Of a DNA stretch of 25,794 bases, positions 14,095-22,097 are shown in pieces (position 1 is the stretch's first letter; each line of letters starts with the position of its first letter). The notes under the pieces were generated by a model. The model saw only the letters and a program-made list of their open reading frames with translations, had not been told where the DNA came from and ran no database searches. Source of the stretch: an uncultured Collinsella sp. Its GTDB lineage: Bacteria; Actinomycetota; Coriobacteriia; Coriobacteriales; Coriobacteriaceae. Position numbers and translations under genes: made by a program. The stretch covers positions 1 to 25,794 of the forward strand of contig CABUUK010000035.1 of the NCBI GenBank assembly GCA_902494765.1. The letters are read 5' to 3'.

Positions 14095-15470
14095 TAGCGT
14101 GGCTCGCCCACAACGGAGCCGGACAAATACCAGGTCTTGGCAACGTCAACGTCAACATCAACGATCTTGCCAACAAGCTGATCGATGCTGTAACCCTCGG
14201 GGATAGGCGCATGCACGGTCTGATTCTTGGGACTCTTGCCCAGCAGGACCGCGTCGTTCTTTTTACTCGTTCCCCCAATGAGCGCCGGCACCACAGTATG
14301 AAGCTCACCCTGGTTGTACTCGTGCGCCGTGGTCTCGATAACCTTAACCAGGCGGTTGAAACGCTCGAGAATAACCTCATGCGGCGTAGGATCGTCAATC
14401 TCGGCGGCCGGGGTACCGGCGCGCTTGGAATAGATGAAGGTATAGGCCTGAGCATAGCGGACCGTCTCGGCAAGTGAGAGCGTCTGCTCAAAGTCTTCTT
14501 CAGTCTCGCCCGGGAAGCCAACGATAATGTCGGTCGAGAGCGCGATATCGGGCATGCGGTTGCGAATGCGATCGACCAGGCCCAGATAGTCCTCGCGTGT
14601 ATAACGGCGATTCATCTCTTTGAGGATCCGTGTCGAACCTGACTGGACAGCCAGGTGCAACTGCGGCATAACGACAGGCGTCTCGGCCATGGCGTCGATG
14701 GTCTCGGGGAGCAGGTCCTTGGGATGCGAAGACGTAAAGAAGATGCGCTCCACACCCGTATCGCCCACGGCACGCAGCAGATCGGCAAAACGCGGCTTGC
14801 CAAACAGATCGCGACCATATGAGTTAACGTTTTGGCCCAGCAGCGTAATCTCACGCACGCCCTGGCGCACCAAACCGGTCACCTCGTCGACAATCTCCTC
14901 GAAGGGGCGACTTTTTTCGCGACCGCGCACGTACGGCACGATGCAATAGGTGCAGAAATTATTGCAGCCTGTCATGATGGGCACCCAGGCGTGATACTGG
15001 GTCTCGCGATGCCACGGCATGCTCATGGCATCCGTATCCTCATGCTCATTGGTGCGGATATGACGCTTACCATCAAGGAACGCCTCGGCAATGAGCTCGG
15101 CCACATGTGCGATGGAATGCGTGCCAAAGATGACATTGACGTTATCGACGTTGGTGAGCAGGCCCTCTCCATCACGCTGCGCGATGCAGCCGCCCACGGC
15201 AACCACACGCTTGCCCGAAGGCGAAGGCGGCAGGCTTTTGCAGGAATTGCACTGACCGTACAGGCGAGTATCGGCGGCCTCACGCACACAGCATGTCATG
15301 AAGACAACGATATCGGCATGCTCGGGATCGAGCGCCATGAGGCAGCCATACGAATCAAGCAGACCGCTCACACGCTCGGAGTCGTGCTGATTCATCTGAC
15401 AGCCAAAGGTGCGGATAAAGTAGGTTTTACCGGCAAGAATATCGCGTACGGAACGCTGGTCCATGTGCAT
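14094..15470 (-). CDS. miaB: tRNA-2-methylthio-N6-dimethylallyladenosine synthase
   Basis: A radical-SAM methylthiotransferase that converts the MiaA product i6A37 to ms2i6A37. The three N-terminal cysteines for the auxiliary cluster are in FGCQMN, MTCCVRE and GGCIAQR. The radical-SAM cluster motif is CNNFCTYC, followed by IVPYVRGREKSR. A TRAM domain for RNA binding closes the 458-residue protein. MiaB rather than RimO is supported by FGCQMN, by the IVPYVRG context and by the adjacent miaA. Two ATGs (15470 and 15464) are possible starts, and AGGA precedes the first closely. Confidence 0.95.
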   Translation of the reverse strand: MHMDQRSVRDILAGKTYFIRTFGCQMNQHDSERVSGLLDSYGCLMALDPEHADIVVFMTCCVREAADTRLYGQCNSCKSLPPSPSGKRVVAVGGCIAQRDGEGLLTNVDNVNVIFGTHSIAHVAELIAEAFLDGKRHIRTNEHEDTDAMSMPWHRETQYHAWVPIMTGCNNFCTYCIVPYVRGREKSRPFEEIVDEVTGLVRQGVREITLLGQNVNSYGRDLFGKPRFADLLRAVGDTGVERIFFTSSHPKDLLPETIDAMAETPVVMPQLHLAVQSGSTRILKEMNRRYTREDYLGLVDRIRNRMPDIALSTDIIVGFPGETEEDFEQTLSLAETVRYAQAYTFIYSKRAGTPAAEIDDPTPHEVILERFNRLVKVIETTAHEYNQGELHTVVPALIGGTSKKNDAVLLGKSPKNQTVHAPIPEGYSIDQLVGKIVDVDVDVAKTWYLSGSVVGEPR

Positions 15471-15509
15471 AAGTCCTAACGATGGGGAGCGAAACGAGGC
15501 AAGCAGAAG

Positions 15510-15827
15510 CTATGCCACAGGCTTAACATCATCCATGACGACGTTATCCATAGCAGCTCGATTGATCTGGTGAACGTAGATAGAAAGGCGGATGGCCGTG
15601 CGCGACTCCCCATTAATGAGGATGTCGGAGAACACAGGCGCGCAGGAAATATCAAAACCGGTTGGAATCAAAAAACCGCGCGCGATAGCAACGGCCTTAA
15701 CGGCCTGGTTGACAGCACCGGCACCGACACACTGGATGTTGACGGGTACACCATCCTTGACCATGCCGGCGATGGCGCCGGCAACGGACGCGGGCGATGA
15801 TTTGCTTGATACCTTCAGGCAATCCAT
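15510..15827 (-). CDS. spoVS: SpoVS-family (stage V sporulation protein S) protein
   Basis: A 105-residue Alba-like protein of the SpoVS family. It opens MDCLKVSSKSSPASVAGAIAG and contains IQCVGAGAVNQAVKAVAIARG and SRTAIRLSIYV, near-diagnostic for the family. The ATG at 15827 has CAGGAG 7 nt upstream; the longer in-frame frame to 15902 adds a non-family extension. In Bacillus spoVS affects spore coat and septation genes, and it sits near rny and miaB there as here. Its role in this presumably non-sporulating lineage is unknown; nucleic-acid binding is inferred from the Alba-like fold. Confidence 0.93.
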   Translation of the reverse strand: MDCLKVSSKSSPASVAGAIAGMVKDGVPVNIQCVGAGAVNQAVKAVAIARGFLIPTGFDISCAPVFSDILINGESRTAIRLSIYVHQINRAAMDNVVMDDVKPVA

Positions 15828-15878
15828 GAAGAAACTCCTGCGTTTAAAAGTACGTTTTAACTGCAATAACTTTATCGT

Positions 15879-15894
15879 ACCGAGTGGACTCGGT
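15879..15894. other. Short hairpin between the ATPase gene and spoVS
   Basis: ACCGAGT-GG-ACTCGGT is a 7-bp inverted repeat lying 8 nt after the ATPase stop. A second AT-rich palindrome, TTAAAA/TTTTAA around 15845-15860, follows on the spoVS side. No T-run is present on the minus strand, so it is not a clear terminator; processing or a protein site is possible. Confidence 0.35.
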
Positions 15895-15901
15895 AAAGGC
15901 A

Positions 15902-16987
15902 CTATTCCTCTTTGGCAAGATCGAAGGTCACGGTGATTCGATCACGCGAAACACGGATCTTTGGGTCGCCGCAAAGATTGAGATAGTACCGGGCGGCAAG
16001 GTCATTAAAGTCGCGCTCCACAGCACGCGAAAACTGTGCCATGTCATCCTTGGCAATACGCAGCCCACGACGATCCTTCGCGAGATCGACAGGAGCCGGC
16101 GCATGCGAGGATGAGTCACGCTCGCGCAGCAGACGCGCAGTCACACCGCGAACGGGCTTAATCTGCCCTGCCAAAATGCGATGGGCCGTGCGCTCGGACA
16201 TTTCAAGACCCAAACCCGAACAAATACGAATAAAGTCCTCGGCATCAGAGGCAAGGCCTAAACGATCGACAACCGGAAGCTCGCTCTCATCATCAATAAA
16301 CAGGAGACGAGACGTATCGAGCCGACTTGACGCCTGAGCATAAAGGGTCGCGGCAATCTCAGACGGAGAACCAAGATAGACATCGCAACCACGCATCTCC
16401 TCGAGCGCAAACTCACAGGCAGCGCGAATAATATTATGCGGACCGCGAGCACAGACATAACGTCCGTCCTCATCCTTGACGGCCTGGGGCCAGCTGGACT
16501 GATCGGCACGCTCGCTGAGGCGGTCGGCCGCAACGCTCACCTTAAAGGCTGAGCCAAGATCGACACCAGACGTGACCACGCGGGCCTCGTCGGTGTTCTG
16601 CTTGATCGAAAACAATGCCATGCCACGACCGTGAACGCCCCAACGGTCCATCTTCATGCTCTCGAGCTTTGAGGTAACGCGAGCATCGAAGATTCGCTCT
16701 TGCATATCCTGCGGAACACCCGAGCCGTTATCCAGAAAGACAAGCGTGCGGACGCCATCTTCCTTGGTCGTGGCGAGATAGACCTTGTCGGCGCCGGCAT
16801 CGCGAGCATTACGGAGCATTTCGATGACGATATCCTCGACATGCTGAATGTCGTGCTTTGCCTGGCGCCGCTCGGCCTCCGAAACGCGGAGGCGGACATA
16901 CCCCTCGCCAAGGTTCTCCTCGACGCGAAGGTTGCCCTCCCCCGACATCGACGCGATAAATGAGATGAGCTCGTTCGCGTCGCTCAT
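15902..16987 (-). CDS. GHKL-type ATPase of unknown function
   Basis: A 361-residue protein with an N-terminal GHKL (Hsp90/MutL/histidine-kinase) ATP-binding fold. The N box is EDIVIEMLRNARDAGAD (Glu and Asn for Mg-ATP), G1 is DNGSGVP, and the lid G2 is GVHGRGMALFSIK. No kinase dimerisation domain, receiver, CHORD or MutL endonuclease motif is seen. The C-terminal half (about 200-361) has ERTAHRILAGQIKPVRGVTARLL and a final small alpha/beta segment not recognised. The start is one base after the rny stop (TAATATG) with no clear Shine-Dalgarno, so translation is probably coupled to rny. The role is unknown; the position between RNase Y and SpoVS suggests RNA or chromosome biology. Confidence 0.8.
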   Translation of the reverse strand: MSDANELISFIASMSGEGNLRVEENLGEGYVRLRVSEAERRQAKHDIQHVEDIVIEMLRNARDAGADKVYLATTKEDGVRTLVFLDNGSGVPQDMQERIFDARVTSKLESMKMDRWGVHGRGMALFSIKQNTDEARVVTSGVDLGSAFKVSVAADRLSERADQSSWPQAVKDEDGRYVCARGPHNIIRAACEFALEEMRGCDVYLGSPSEIAATLYAQASSRLDTSRLLFIDDESELPVVDRLGLASDAEDFIRICSGLGLEMSERTAHRILAGQIKPVRGVTARLLRERDSSSHAPAPVDLAKDRRGLRIAKDDMAQFSRAVERDFNDLAARYYLNLCGDPKIRVSRDRITVTFDLAKEE

Positions 16988-16988
16988 A

Positions 16989-18539
16989 TTATTTAGCGAT
17001 ATCGACAGCGCGGCTCTCGCGAATCACGACGACGCGCACCTGACCGGGATACTCCATCTCTTCCTCGATCTGATGGGCGATATCGTGAGCCAGAACCGTA
17101 GACTGGGCATCGGAGATCTTGTCCGGCTGAACCATGACGTGGACCTCGCGACCGGCCTGCATGGCATAGGTACGCTCGACGCCGTCATGAGAGTTGGCGA
17201 TCTCCTCGAGCTTCTCAAGACGCTTGATGTAGTTCTCGGCAGACTCGCGACGGGCACCGGGGCGAGAGGCAGAGACAGCATCGGCGGCCTGCACCAGGAC
17301 ATCGAGCACCGTGTTGGGGTCGACATCGGCATGGTGAGCCTCGATAGCGTGGACGATAACGGGCTTCTCGCCATAACGGCGGGCAAGCTCAGCGCCGATG
17401 ACGGCATGCGGCCCCTCGACGTCATGGTCGATTGCCTTGCCCAGGTCGTGCAGCAGGCCGGCGCGCTTGGCGGTCACAACGTCCAGGCCAAGCTCGGAAG
17501 CCATCACGCCGCACAGGTCAGAGACTTCGAGGGAGTGCTGAAGCACGTTCTGACCAAACGAGGTACGGTAGCGCAGGGCACCAAGGGTCTTGACGATCTC
17601 GGGGTGCAGGTCGTGAATGCCGGTATCGAATGCAGCTTGCTCGCCAGCCTCGCGCACGCGCTGCTGAACCAGGTCGGCAGCCTTGTGATACATCTCCTCG
17701 ATGCGGGCGGGGTGAATGCGGCCGTCGGCGATGAGGTTCTCGAGGGCGACACGGGCGGTCTCACGACGGACCGGATCGAAGCTCGAAAGAACGACGGTCT
17801 CGGGCGTGTCGTCGATCACGAGGTTGACGCCGGAAACCTGCTCGAAGGTCCGGATGTTGCGACCCTCGCGACCGATGATACGGCCCTTGAGGTCATCAGA
17901 GGGAATGTGCACGGAGGTAACGGTGACCTCGGCAGTGTGGTCGGCAGCGCAGCGCTGAATCGCCAGGGAAAGAATCTCCTGGGCGGTCTTGTGGCACTCA
18001 GCGCGAACCTGCTGCTCGGACTCGCGAATAATCGTGGCGGCCTCGTGGGTGACCTCGCCGCGAACCTTATCGAGGAGCTCCTTGTGGGCATCCTCGCGGG
18101 TAAGGTCGGCGATACGCTCGAGCTCGGAGGTCTGCTTTGCGCAGAGTTCCTCGAGCTCACGGGAGCGCTTCTCGACCTGACCGGCCTGACTGGACAGCTG
18201 ATGCTCGCGCTTGTCGAGAGCGTCGTTGCGGCGATCGAGGGATTCCTCGCGCTGCATCACGCGGTTCTCGAGCGTACGAATCTCGCTCTTACGCTGCTTG
18301 TCCTCGGCCTCGGCGGCCTGCTTGTTCTTGATGATCTCCTCTTTAGCCTCGAGCAGAGCCTCTTTTTTGAGGGTCTCGGCCTGACGCTTTGCATCACCGA
18401 TCAGGGACTCAGCCTGTGCGTGTGCCGACTGGATCTTTTCGTCGGCCTCGTGAAGACTACCCTGCTTGGCGGTGCGCATGTAGGCAATGGCGGCGATGGC
18501 ACCCAAAACGATGCCAACGAGCGCTGCGATGATAGGCAT
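16989..18539 (-). CDS. rny: Ribonuclease Y
   Basis: A membrane-anchored endoribonuclease that starts mRNA decay. The 516-residue protein has an N-terminal transmembrane segment (about 3-20) and a long Glu/Ala/Lys coiled coil (about 25-200). A KH domain with [15 protein letters not shown] follows, then an HD phosphohydrolase domain with [18 protein letters not shown] and HHADVDP. The ATG at 18539 was preferred to a GTG six bases upstream because AAGGAG overlaps that GTG. A hairpin-T structure lies in its leader at 18575-18600. It is cotranscribed with the ATPase gene, and its order relative to recA is as in Firmicutes. Confidence 0.96.
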   Translation of the reverse strand: MPIIAALVGIVLGAIAAIAYMRTAKQGSLHEADEKIQSAHAQAESLIGDAKRQAETLKKEALLEAKEEIIKNKQAAEAEDKQRKSEIRTLENRVMQREESLDRRNDALDKREHQLSSQAGQVEKRSRELEELCAKQTSELERIADLTREDAHKELLDKVRGEVTHEAATIIRESEQQVRAECHKTAQEILSLAIQRCAADHTAEVTVTSVHIPSDDLKGRIIGREGRNIRTFEQVSGVNLVIDDTPETVVLSSFDPVRRETARVALENLIADGRIHPARIEEMYHKAADLVQQRVREAGEQAAFDTGIHDLHPEIVKTLGALRYRTSFGQNVLQHSLEVSDLCGVMASELGLDVVTAKRAGLLHDLGKAIDHDVEGPHAVIGAELARRYGEKPVIVHAIEAHHADVDPNTVLDVLVQAADAVSASRPGARRESAENYIKRLEKLEEIANSHDGVERTYAMQAGREVHVMVQPDKISDAQSTVLAHDIAHQIEEEMEYPGQVRVVVIRESRAVDIAK

Positions 18540-18567
18540 GCTCACTCCTTTTTATGGATTCGTTACA

Positions 18568-18600
18568 CAACAAAGCGAACCGTCCTTATGAACGGCTCGC
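18568..18600 (-). terminator. Terminator-like hairpin in the rny leader
   Basis: On the minus strand a 9-bp stem with one G-U pair (18592-18600 with 18575-18583) is followed by TTTGTTG. It lies about 30 nt before the rny start, so it could be an attenuator of rny or a second terminator of recA-recX transcripts. Confidence 0.5.
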
Positions 18601-18732
18601 GACATTTGAGTAATATGGGCGCAGCTTATGCGGGTCGGATACAGATAAACATATAAACAAACTCATCACAGATGAGCACATATCACAAAGCAAATGACAA
18701 TGTTTATCGTACGTTGAACCACAACAACTGTC

Positions 18733-18782
18733 AAATAAATGGCCCCAGTACGGCGGCTAAAACGCGGTGAACGGCGGGGCCA
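18733..18782 (-). terminator. Terminator after recX
   Basis: On the minus strand TGGCCCC (complement of 18776-18782) pairs with GGGGCCA (complement of 18740-18746) and is followed by TTTATTT. It lies 14 nt after the recX stop. The 29-nt loop is long, so efficiency is uncertain. Confidence 0.55.
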
Positions 18783-18796
18783 CAAAACGCATACGC

Positions 18797-19489
18797 CTAA
18801 AGCGCACATCCCTCGCATTCGGCATCGAGACGTGCCTTAACGGCATCGGCGGCGATGTGATACGAGAAGCCCTTGCCCATCAAAAACCGAACCAGTTTTT
18901 CGAATCCGCACGTCTCTGGAACACGCCGCTTGGCGAGCAGGGCTGACGCACGCGCCAAATCGTCTTCGACGGCAAAATAATCCTCGGGATAACCGGGAAT
19001 GTCATCGAGCACGACATGACGGCGCTTGAGTTCGGTCTCGATTTTGCGCTGACCCCAACCGCGCCGCTTGCGTTCCTCGATAAAGTACGAGCAAAAGCGG
19101 TTCTCGTCTAAAAAGTGATACTCGGTGGCGCGCTCGACGGCGAAATCGATCGCGGGCTGGCGGAAGCCGTAGCAAGCCAGCTTGTCACGGACCTCACCCG
19201 TCGCATGGTCACGGCGTGATAACATCTCGGTCACCATGGTAAGTGCACATTTACGCTCGATGAGCTGCACAGCCTCACGAAAGTTATCCCAATCACAGGG
19301 AAAATCGGGGCGGTTTTTGAGATACAGCCGCGCAACCCGCACGGGAATCCAAATGGACCGTTCAAAACCGCCCTCAAGCTCACAATCGATATGCGCGCAG
19401 GGCTTTTTAGACGCATACCCGCTCGAGAACGAGGAGGCCGCCTTCTTATCGGGAAAGACGACCGTAGCCTCGGTCACCGTATACGACAT
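18797..19489 (-). CDS. recX: RecA regulator RecX
   Basis: A 230-residue, mostly helical protein that caps or modulates RecA filaments. The family core is visible from about residue 85: LSRRDHATGEVRDKLACYGF, then YHFLDENRFCSYFIEERKRRGWGQRKIETEL, and a third helical repeat near FLMGKGFSYHIAADAV. The first 70 residues (with CAHIDCELEGGFERS) are a less conserved extension also found in many longer RecX proteins. It starts 11 nt after the recA stop, the standard recA-recX operon, and a terminator follows. It ends with CEGC, two extra cysteines near the C-terminus. Confidence 0.92.
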   Translation of the reverse strand: MSYTVTEATVVFPDKKAASSFSSGYASKKPCAHIDCELEGGFERSIWIPVRVARLYLKNRPDFPCDWDNFREAVQLIERKCALTMVTEMLSRRDHATGEVRDKLACYGFRQPAIDFAVERATEYHFLDENRFCSYFIEERKRRGWGQRKIETELKRRHVVLDDIPGYPEDYFAVEDDLARASALLAKRRVPETCGFEKLVRFLMGKGFSYHIAADAVKARLDAECEGCAL

Positions 19490-19500
19490 GAGCGTAACCG

Positions 19501-20649
19501 CTACTCGTCGTCATCATCGAGCATGGCGGAACCATCGATGGCGTAAAGCTCGTCAAACTCCTCAGGCGCAGGCTGATCGGTCAGCTCGACCTCGGACGGA
19601 GCATCGTCATCAAACTCAAGTCCGCAGGCAAGGCGGACCTTATGCTCAATCTCGTCGGCACAATCGGGGTGTTCGCGCAGGAACGCCTTGGCGGCCTCGC
19701 GACCGTTGCCGAGCTTGTCCTCACCATAGGCAAACCAGGAGCCCATCTTCTTGCAGATGCCGCACTCGACAGCCATGTCCAGAATCGAGCCCTCCTTAGA
19801 GATGCCCGTACCGTACATGATGTCGAACTCAGCAGAACGGAACGGAGCCGCCACCTTGTTCTTAACGACCTTGGCGCGCACGCGGTTACCGATAACCTCG
19901 TCCTTAAGCTTAATGCTGTCGATGCGGCGAATGTCGATACGAACCGAAGAGAAGAACTTAAGGGCGCGGCCGCCCGTCGTAGTCTCGGGGTTGCCGAACA
20001 TGACGCCGATCTTCTCACGCAGCTGGTTAATGAAGATGCACGTCGTGTTGGACTTGGACAGCGAGCCGGCGAGCTTGCGGAGCGCCTGGCTCATCAGGCG
20101 AGCCTGAAGACCGACCGTAGTGTCGCCGATTTCTCCCTCGATCTCGGCACGCGGGGTCAGCGCGGCGACGGAGTCGACGACGATGGCATCGATGGCACCA
20201 GAACGCACAAGCATGTCAACGATTTCGAGCGCCTGCTCACCCGTATCGGGCTGGGAAATGAGCACCTCGTCGATATCCACACCGATGCGCGCGGCATACG
20301 TGGGATCGAGCGCGTGCTCGGCATCGATAAATGCCACAACGCCACCCATTGCCTGGGCCTCGGCCAAGATCTCGAGCGAAAGCGTCGTCTTACCGGAGGA
20401 CTCGGGACCGTAGATCTCGACGATTCGGCCGCGCGGCACACCGCCGATACCCAGAGCGGCATCGAGTGCCAGAGCGCCCGTAGGGATGGCCTCGACCTCG
20501 AGCTCGGGGCCACCGTCGCCGTACCTCATGATGGAACCCTGGCCGAATTTCTTCTCGATCTCGGCCTTGGTGGTGGCGATCATCTCATCGCGCTCTTTAC
20601 CCGTCGTGCGAGCATGAACGGTACGTACGGGACCTGAATTCTTGGCCAT
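19501..20649 (-). CDS. recA: Recombinase RecA
   Basis: Forms filaments on single-stranded DNA, drives strand exchange and triggers LexA cleavage. Of 382 residues, Walker A is GPESSGKT at 81-88, Walker B lies in [18 protein letters not shown] is present, and the L2-region segment [20 protein letters not shown] follows. The C-terminal tail is acidic, as usual. It has a slightly extended N-terminus, about 10-15 residues longer than E. coli RecA. The ATG at 20649 follows GAGGAGGG. It is driven by a strong promoter whose spacer contains an SOS box (20680-20708). Confidence 0.98.
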   Translation of the reverse strand: MAKNSGPVRTVHARTTGKERDEMIATTKAEIEKKFGQGSIMRYGDGGPELEVEAIPTGALALDAALGIGGVPRGRIVEIYGPESSGKTTLSLEILAEAQAMGGVVAFIDAEHALDPTYAARIGVDIDEVLISQPDTGEQALEIVDMLVRSGAIDAIVVDSVAALTPRAEIEGEIGDTTVGLQARLMSQALRKLAGSLSKSNTTCIFINQLREKIGVMFGNPETTTGGRALKFFSSVRIDIRRIDSIKLKDEVIGNRVRAKVVKNKVAAPFRSAEFDIMYGTGISKEGSILDMAVECGICKKMGSWFAYGEDKLGNGREAAKAFLREHPDCADEIEHKVRLACGLEFDDDAPSEVELTDQPAPEEFDELYAIDGSAMLDDDDE

Positions 20650-20679
20650 GAATAGCCCTCCTCTTAACAACCTGCATCG

Positions 20680-20708
20680 ATAATAAACGAACGGCTGTTC
20701 GTGGTCAA
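20680..20708 (-). promoter_or_regulatory. recA promoter with SOS box in the spacer
   Basis: On the minus strand, -35 TTGACC (complement of 20703-20708) and -10 TATTAT (complement of 20680-20685) are separated by exactly 17 nt. The spacer and -35 edge hold CGAACGGCTGTTCG (20688-20701), a match to the SOS consensus. LexA bound there would block RNA polymerase. Confidence 0.92.
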
Positions 20709-20749
20709 CCGTTCAGATAAATCATATGCAGGCGGTCTTTCCAAAAACC

Positions 20750-20800
20750 AACCAAACGCCGACCAAACACTGACCAAATGCTTGACCACAAAGGACCAAA
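20750..20800 (-). repeat. Helically phased TTTGGTC repeats upstream of recA
   Basis: The plus strand shows AACCAAA (20750), GACCAAA (20761, 20772 and 20794) and GACCACA (20784), with starts 11, 11, 12 and 10 nt apart. Further AACCAA words lie at 20747-20752. The array ends about 40 nt upstream of the recA -35. Such phasing with short A-tracts can bend DNA or place a factor on one helix face. Confidence 0.6.
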
Positions 20801-20875
20801 TATGAACAAGGCAGGCAAAATTACATCTACAACCAGCACAAACGCCAAATGAGCCTAAGGTCCCTATCTCCACAA

Positions 20876-20899
20876 TTAAGGGGCCCGGAGGCCCCTTAA
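20876..20899 (-). terminator. Terminator after the pncC-like pseudogene
   Basis: TTAAGGGGCC (20876-20885) and GGCCCCTTAA (20890-20899) form a perfect 10-bp stem with a 4-nt loop. It starts 8 nt after the stop codon on the minus strand. The T-tract is short (TTAATTG). Confidence 0.75.
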
Positions 20900-20906
20900 A
20901 ACACGT

Positions 20907-21443
20907 CTATTCCATAGAGTTGAGCACAAGGGCAATGCGACCCAATGCCTCCGTGACCGCACGGGCACGAACACACGAACGGTCGCCCTCATAGTGGCAG
21001 CGCACAGAGTCCACGACCGGCACTCCCCCATCGGCGGAACGATGCGCCCAGCCAATATAGAAAGTGCCCGCAGGATCGTCCTCAGTACCACCGCCGGGGC
21101 CGGCATAACCCGTTGCGCTTACTGCAATATCGCTCTGGTACAGCTCCAGCGAACCCACCGCCATCTCGCGCGCGGTCTGATGCGACACCGCGGTATAGAG
21201 GTCGAGCGTCTCCTACTCAACACCCAACACACGATGCTTGATCTCATCGCAGTAGGTCACCGCACCGCCACGCAGCGCCGCCGAGGCGCCCGGGATATCC
21301 GCAATCGTCGAGGCGATCATACCCGCCGTCAGCGACTCAGCCGTCGAAACCGTCACGCCCCGAGCGCTCGCACGCTCGACAATATCGCGCGCCAGCTCCT
21401 CGTTATGTGCGGAAATCTGCTCAAAAGAGACCGTCATACCCAC
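20907..21443 (-). pseudogene. pncC: CinA C-terminal/PncC-type amidohydrolase with in-frame TAG
   Basis: The frame encodes a single-domain nicotinamide-nucleotide amidase (PncC, the CinA C-terminal domain), which would recycle NMN to NaMN. The family motifs TAESLTAGMIAS, IPGASAALRGGAVTY, GVE and then, after a TAG at 21213-21215, ETLDLYTAVSHQTAREMA and SATGYAGPGGGTEDDPAGTFYI are all in one frame. Total length is about 178 codons, normal for PncC. The stop replaces a position that is usually Glu, Gln or Pro. The TAG could come from CAG or GAG by one change. The start is uncertain (GTG 21443 or ATG 21437). It directly follows pgsA in the usual pgsA-cinA-recA order. Confidence 0.82.
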
Positions 21444-21449
21444 CAGGAC

Positions 21450-22088
21450 CTAGACCGAAAAGACGATCTTGCGGCAGTTCCAGAAGTACTGGGCACCCGA
21501 GATAACGGTCAGGACAACGGCAACGGCGTACAAGAAGCGCGACACCGAGTAGATGCCGAGCGTCAGTGCCACCGGGCCAAGGTGCAAGCCGGCCATAGCA
21601 AAAACGCACAGGTAACCGCAGATGGAGACCATCGTGGTTGCCGTCTTGTACTTGCCGAGCTTATCGGCCGCAACGACCACACCGGCCGCACTCGCGACCA
21701 TGCGAAGGGCGCTCACCAGCAGCTCACGGAATAGGATAATGAACACGGACCACACGGTCACCGCGCCAAAATCCAAGAACAGCAGCAGAGCCGAGAACAC
21801 CAGTAGCTTGTCGGCGATGGGGTCCAAGAACTTACCGAAGTCGGTGATCTCGTTGCGCGAGCGCGCCAGATAACCGTCGACCTTATCGGTGCACGACAGG
21901 ATCACATACAGAATGAAGGCAGCGGCGGCGAGCGGGCCGTCGAAGGTGCTCCAATCCGTACCGGCAACACTCGTGTGAGACAGCGCCGAGACGATCATGA
22001 ACACCGGGATAAAGACGATGCGAACGCACGTCACGATGTTGGCGGGCGTCCAGACACTCGTCAGTTCCTTATTGCTCTCGTTTGCCAC
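21450..22088 (-). CDS. pgsA: CDP-diacylglycerol-glycerol-3-phosphate 3-phosphatidyltransferase
   Basis: Makes phosphatidylglycerol phosphate, the first committed step to phosphatidylglycerol and cardiolipin, in the membrane. The 212-residue protein has several hydrophobic segments and the CDP-alcohol signature as DKVDGYLAR...FGKFLDPIADK, with PANIVTCVRIVFIP at the start. This is the classical PgsA form, and it sits in the rimO-pgsA-cinA-recA order seen in many bacteria, so it is the better candidate for pgsA than the homologue at 459. The start is GTG with GGAG 7 nt upstream; the rimO TAG overlaps that ribosome site. Confidence 0.92.
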   Translation of the reverse strand: MANESNKELTSVWTPANIVTCVRIVFIPVFMIVSALSHTSVAGTDWSTFDGPLAAAAFILYVILSCTDKVDGYLARSRNEITDFGKFLDPIADKLLVFSALLLFLDFGAVTVWSVFIILFRELLVSALRMVASAAGVVVAADKLGKYKTATTMVSICGYLCVFAMAGLHLGPVALTLGIYSVSRFLYAVAVVLTVISGAQYFWNCRKIVFSV

Positions 22089-22097
22089 GATGCTCTC

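Noticed and set aside
16848..18656. Plus-strand open frame of about 600 codons antisense to rny and the ATPase gene
   Set aside because: It is a shadow of high-GC codon bias in rny, whose own domains are complete; composition is Leu/Gly/Asp-rich with no motif.
20664..20873. Small minus-strand frame upstream of recA
   Set aside because: It spans the recA promoter, SOS box and phased repeats and has no ribosome site or recognisable protein features.
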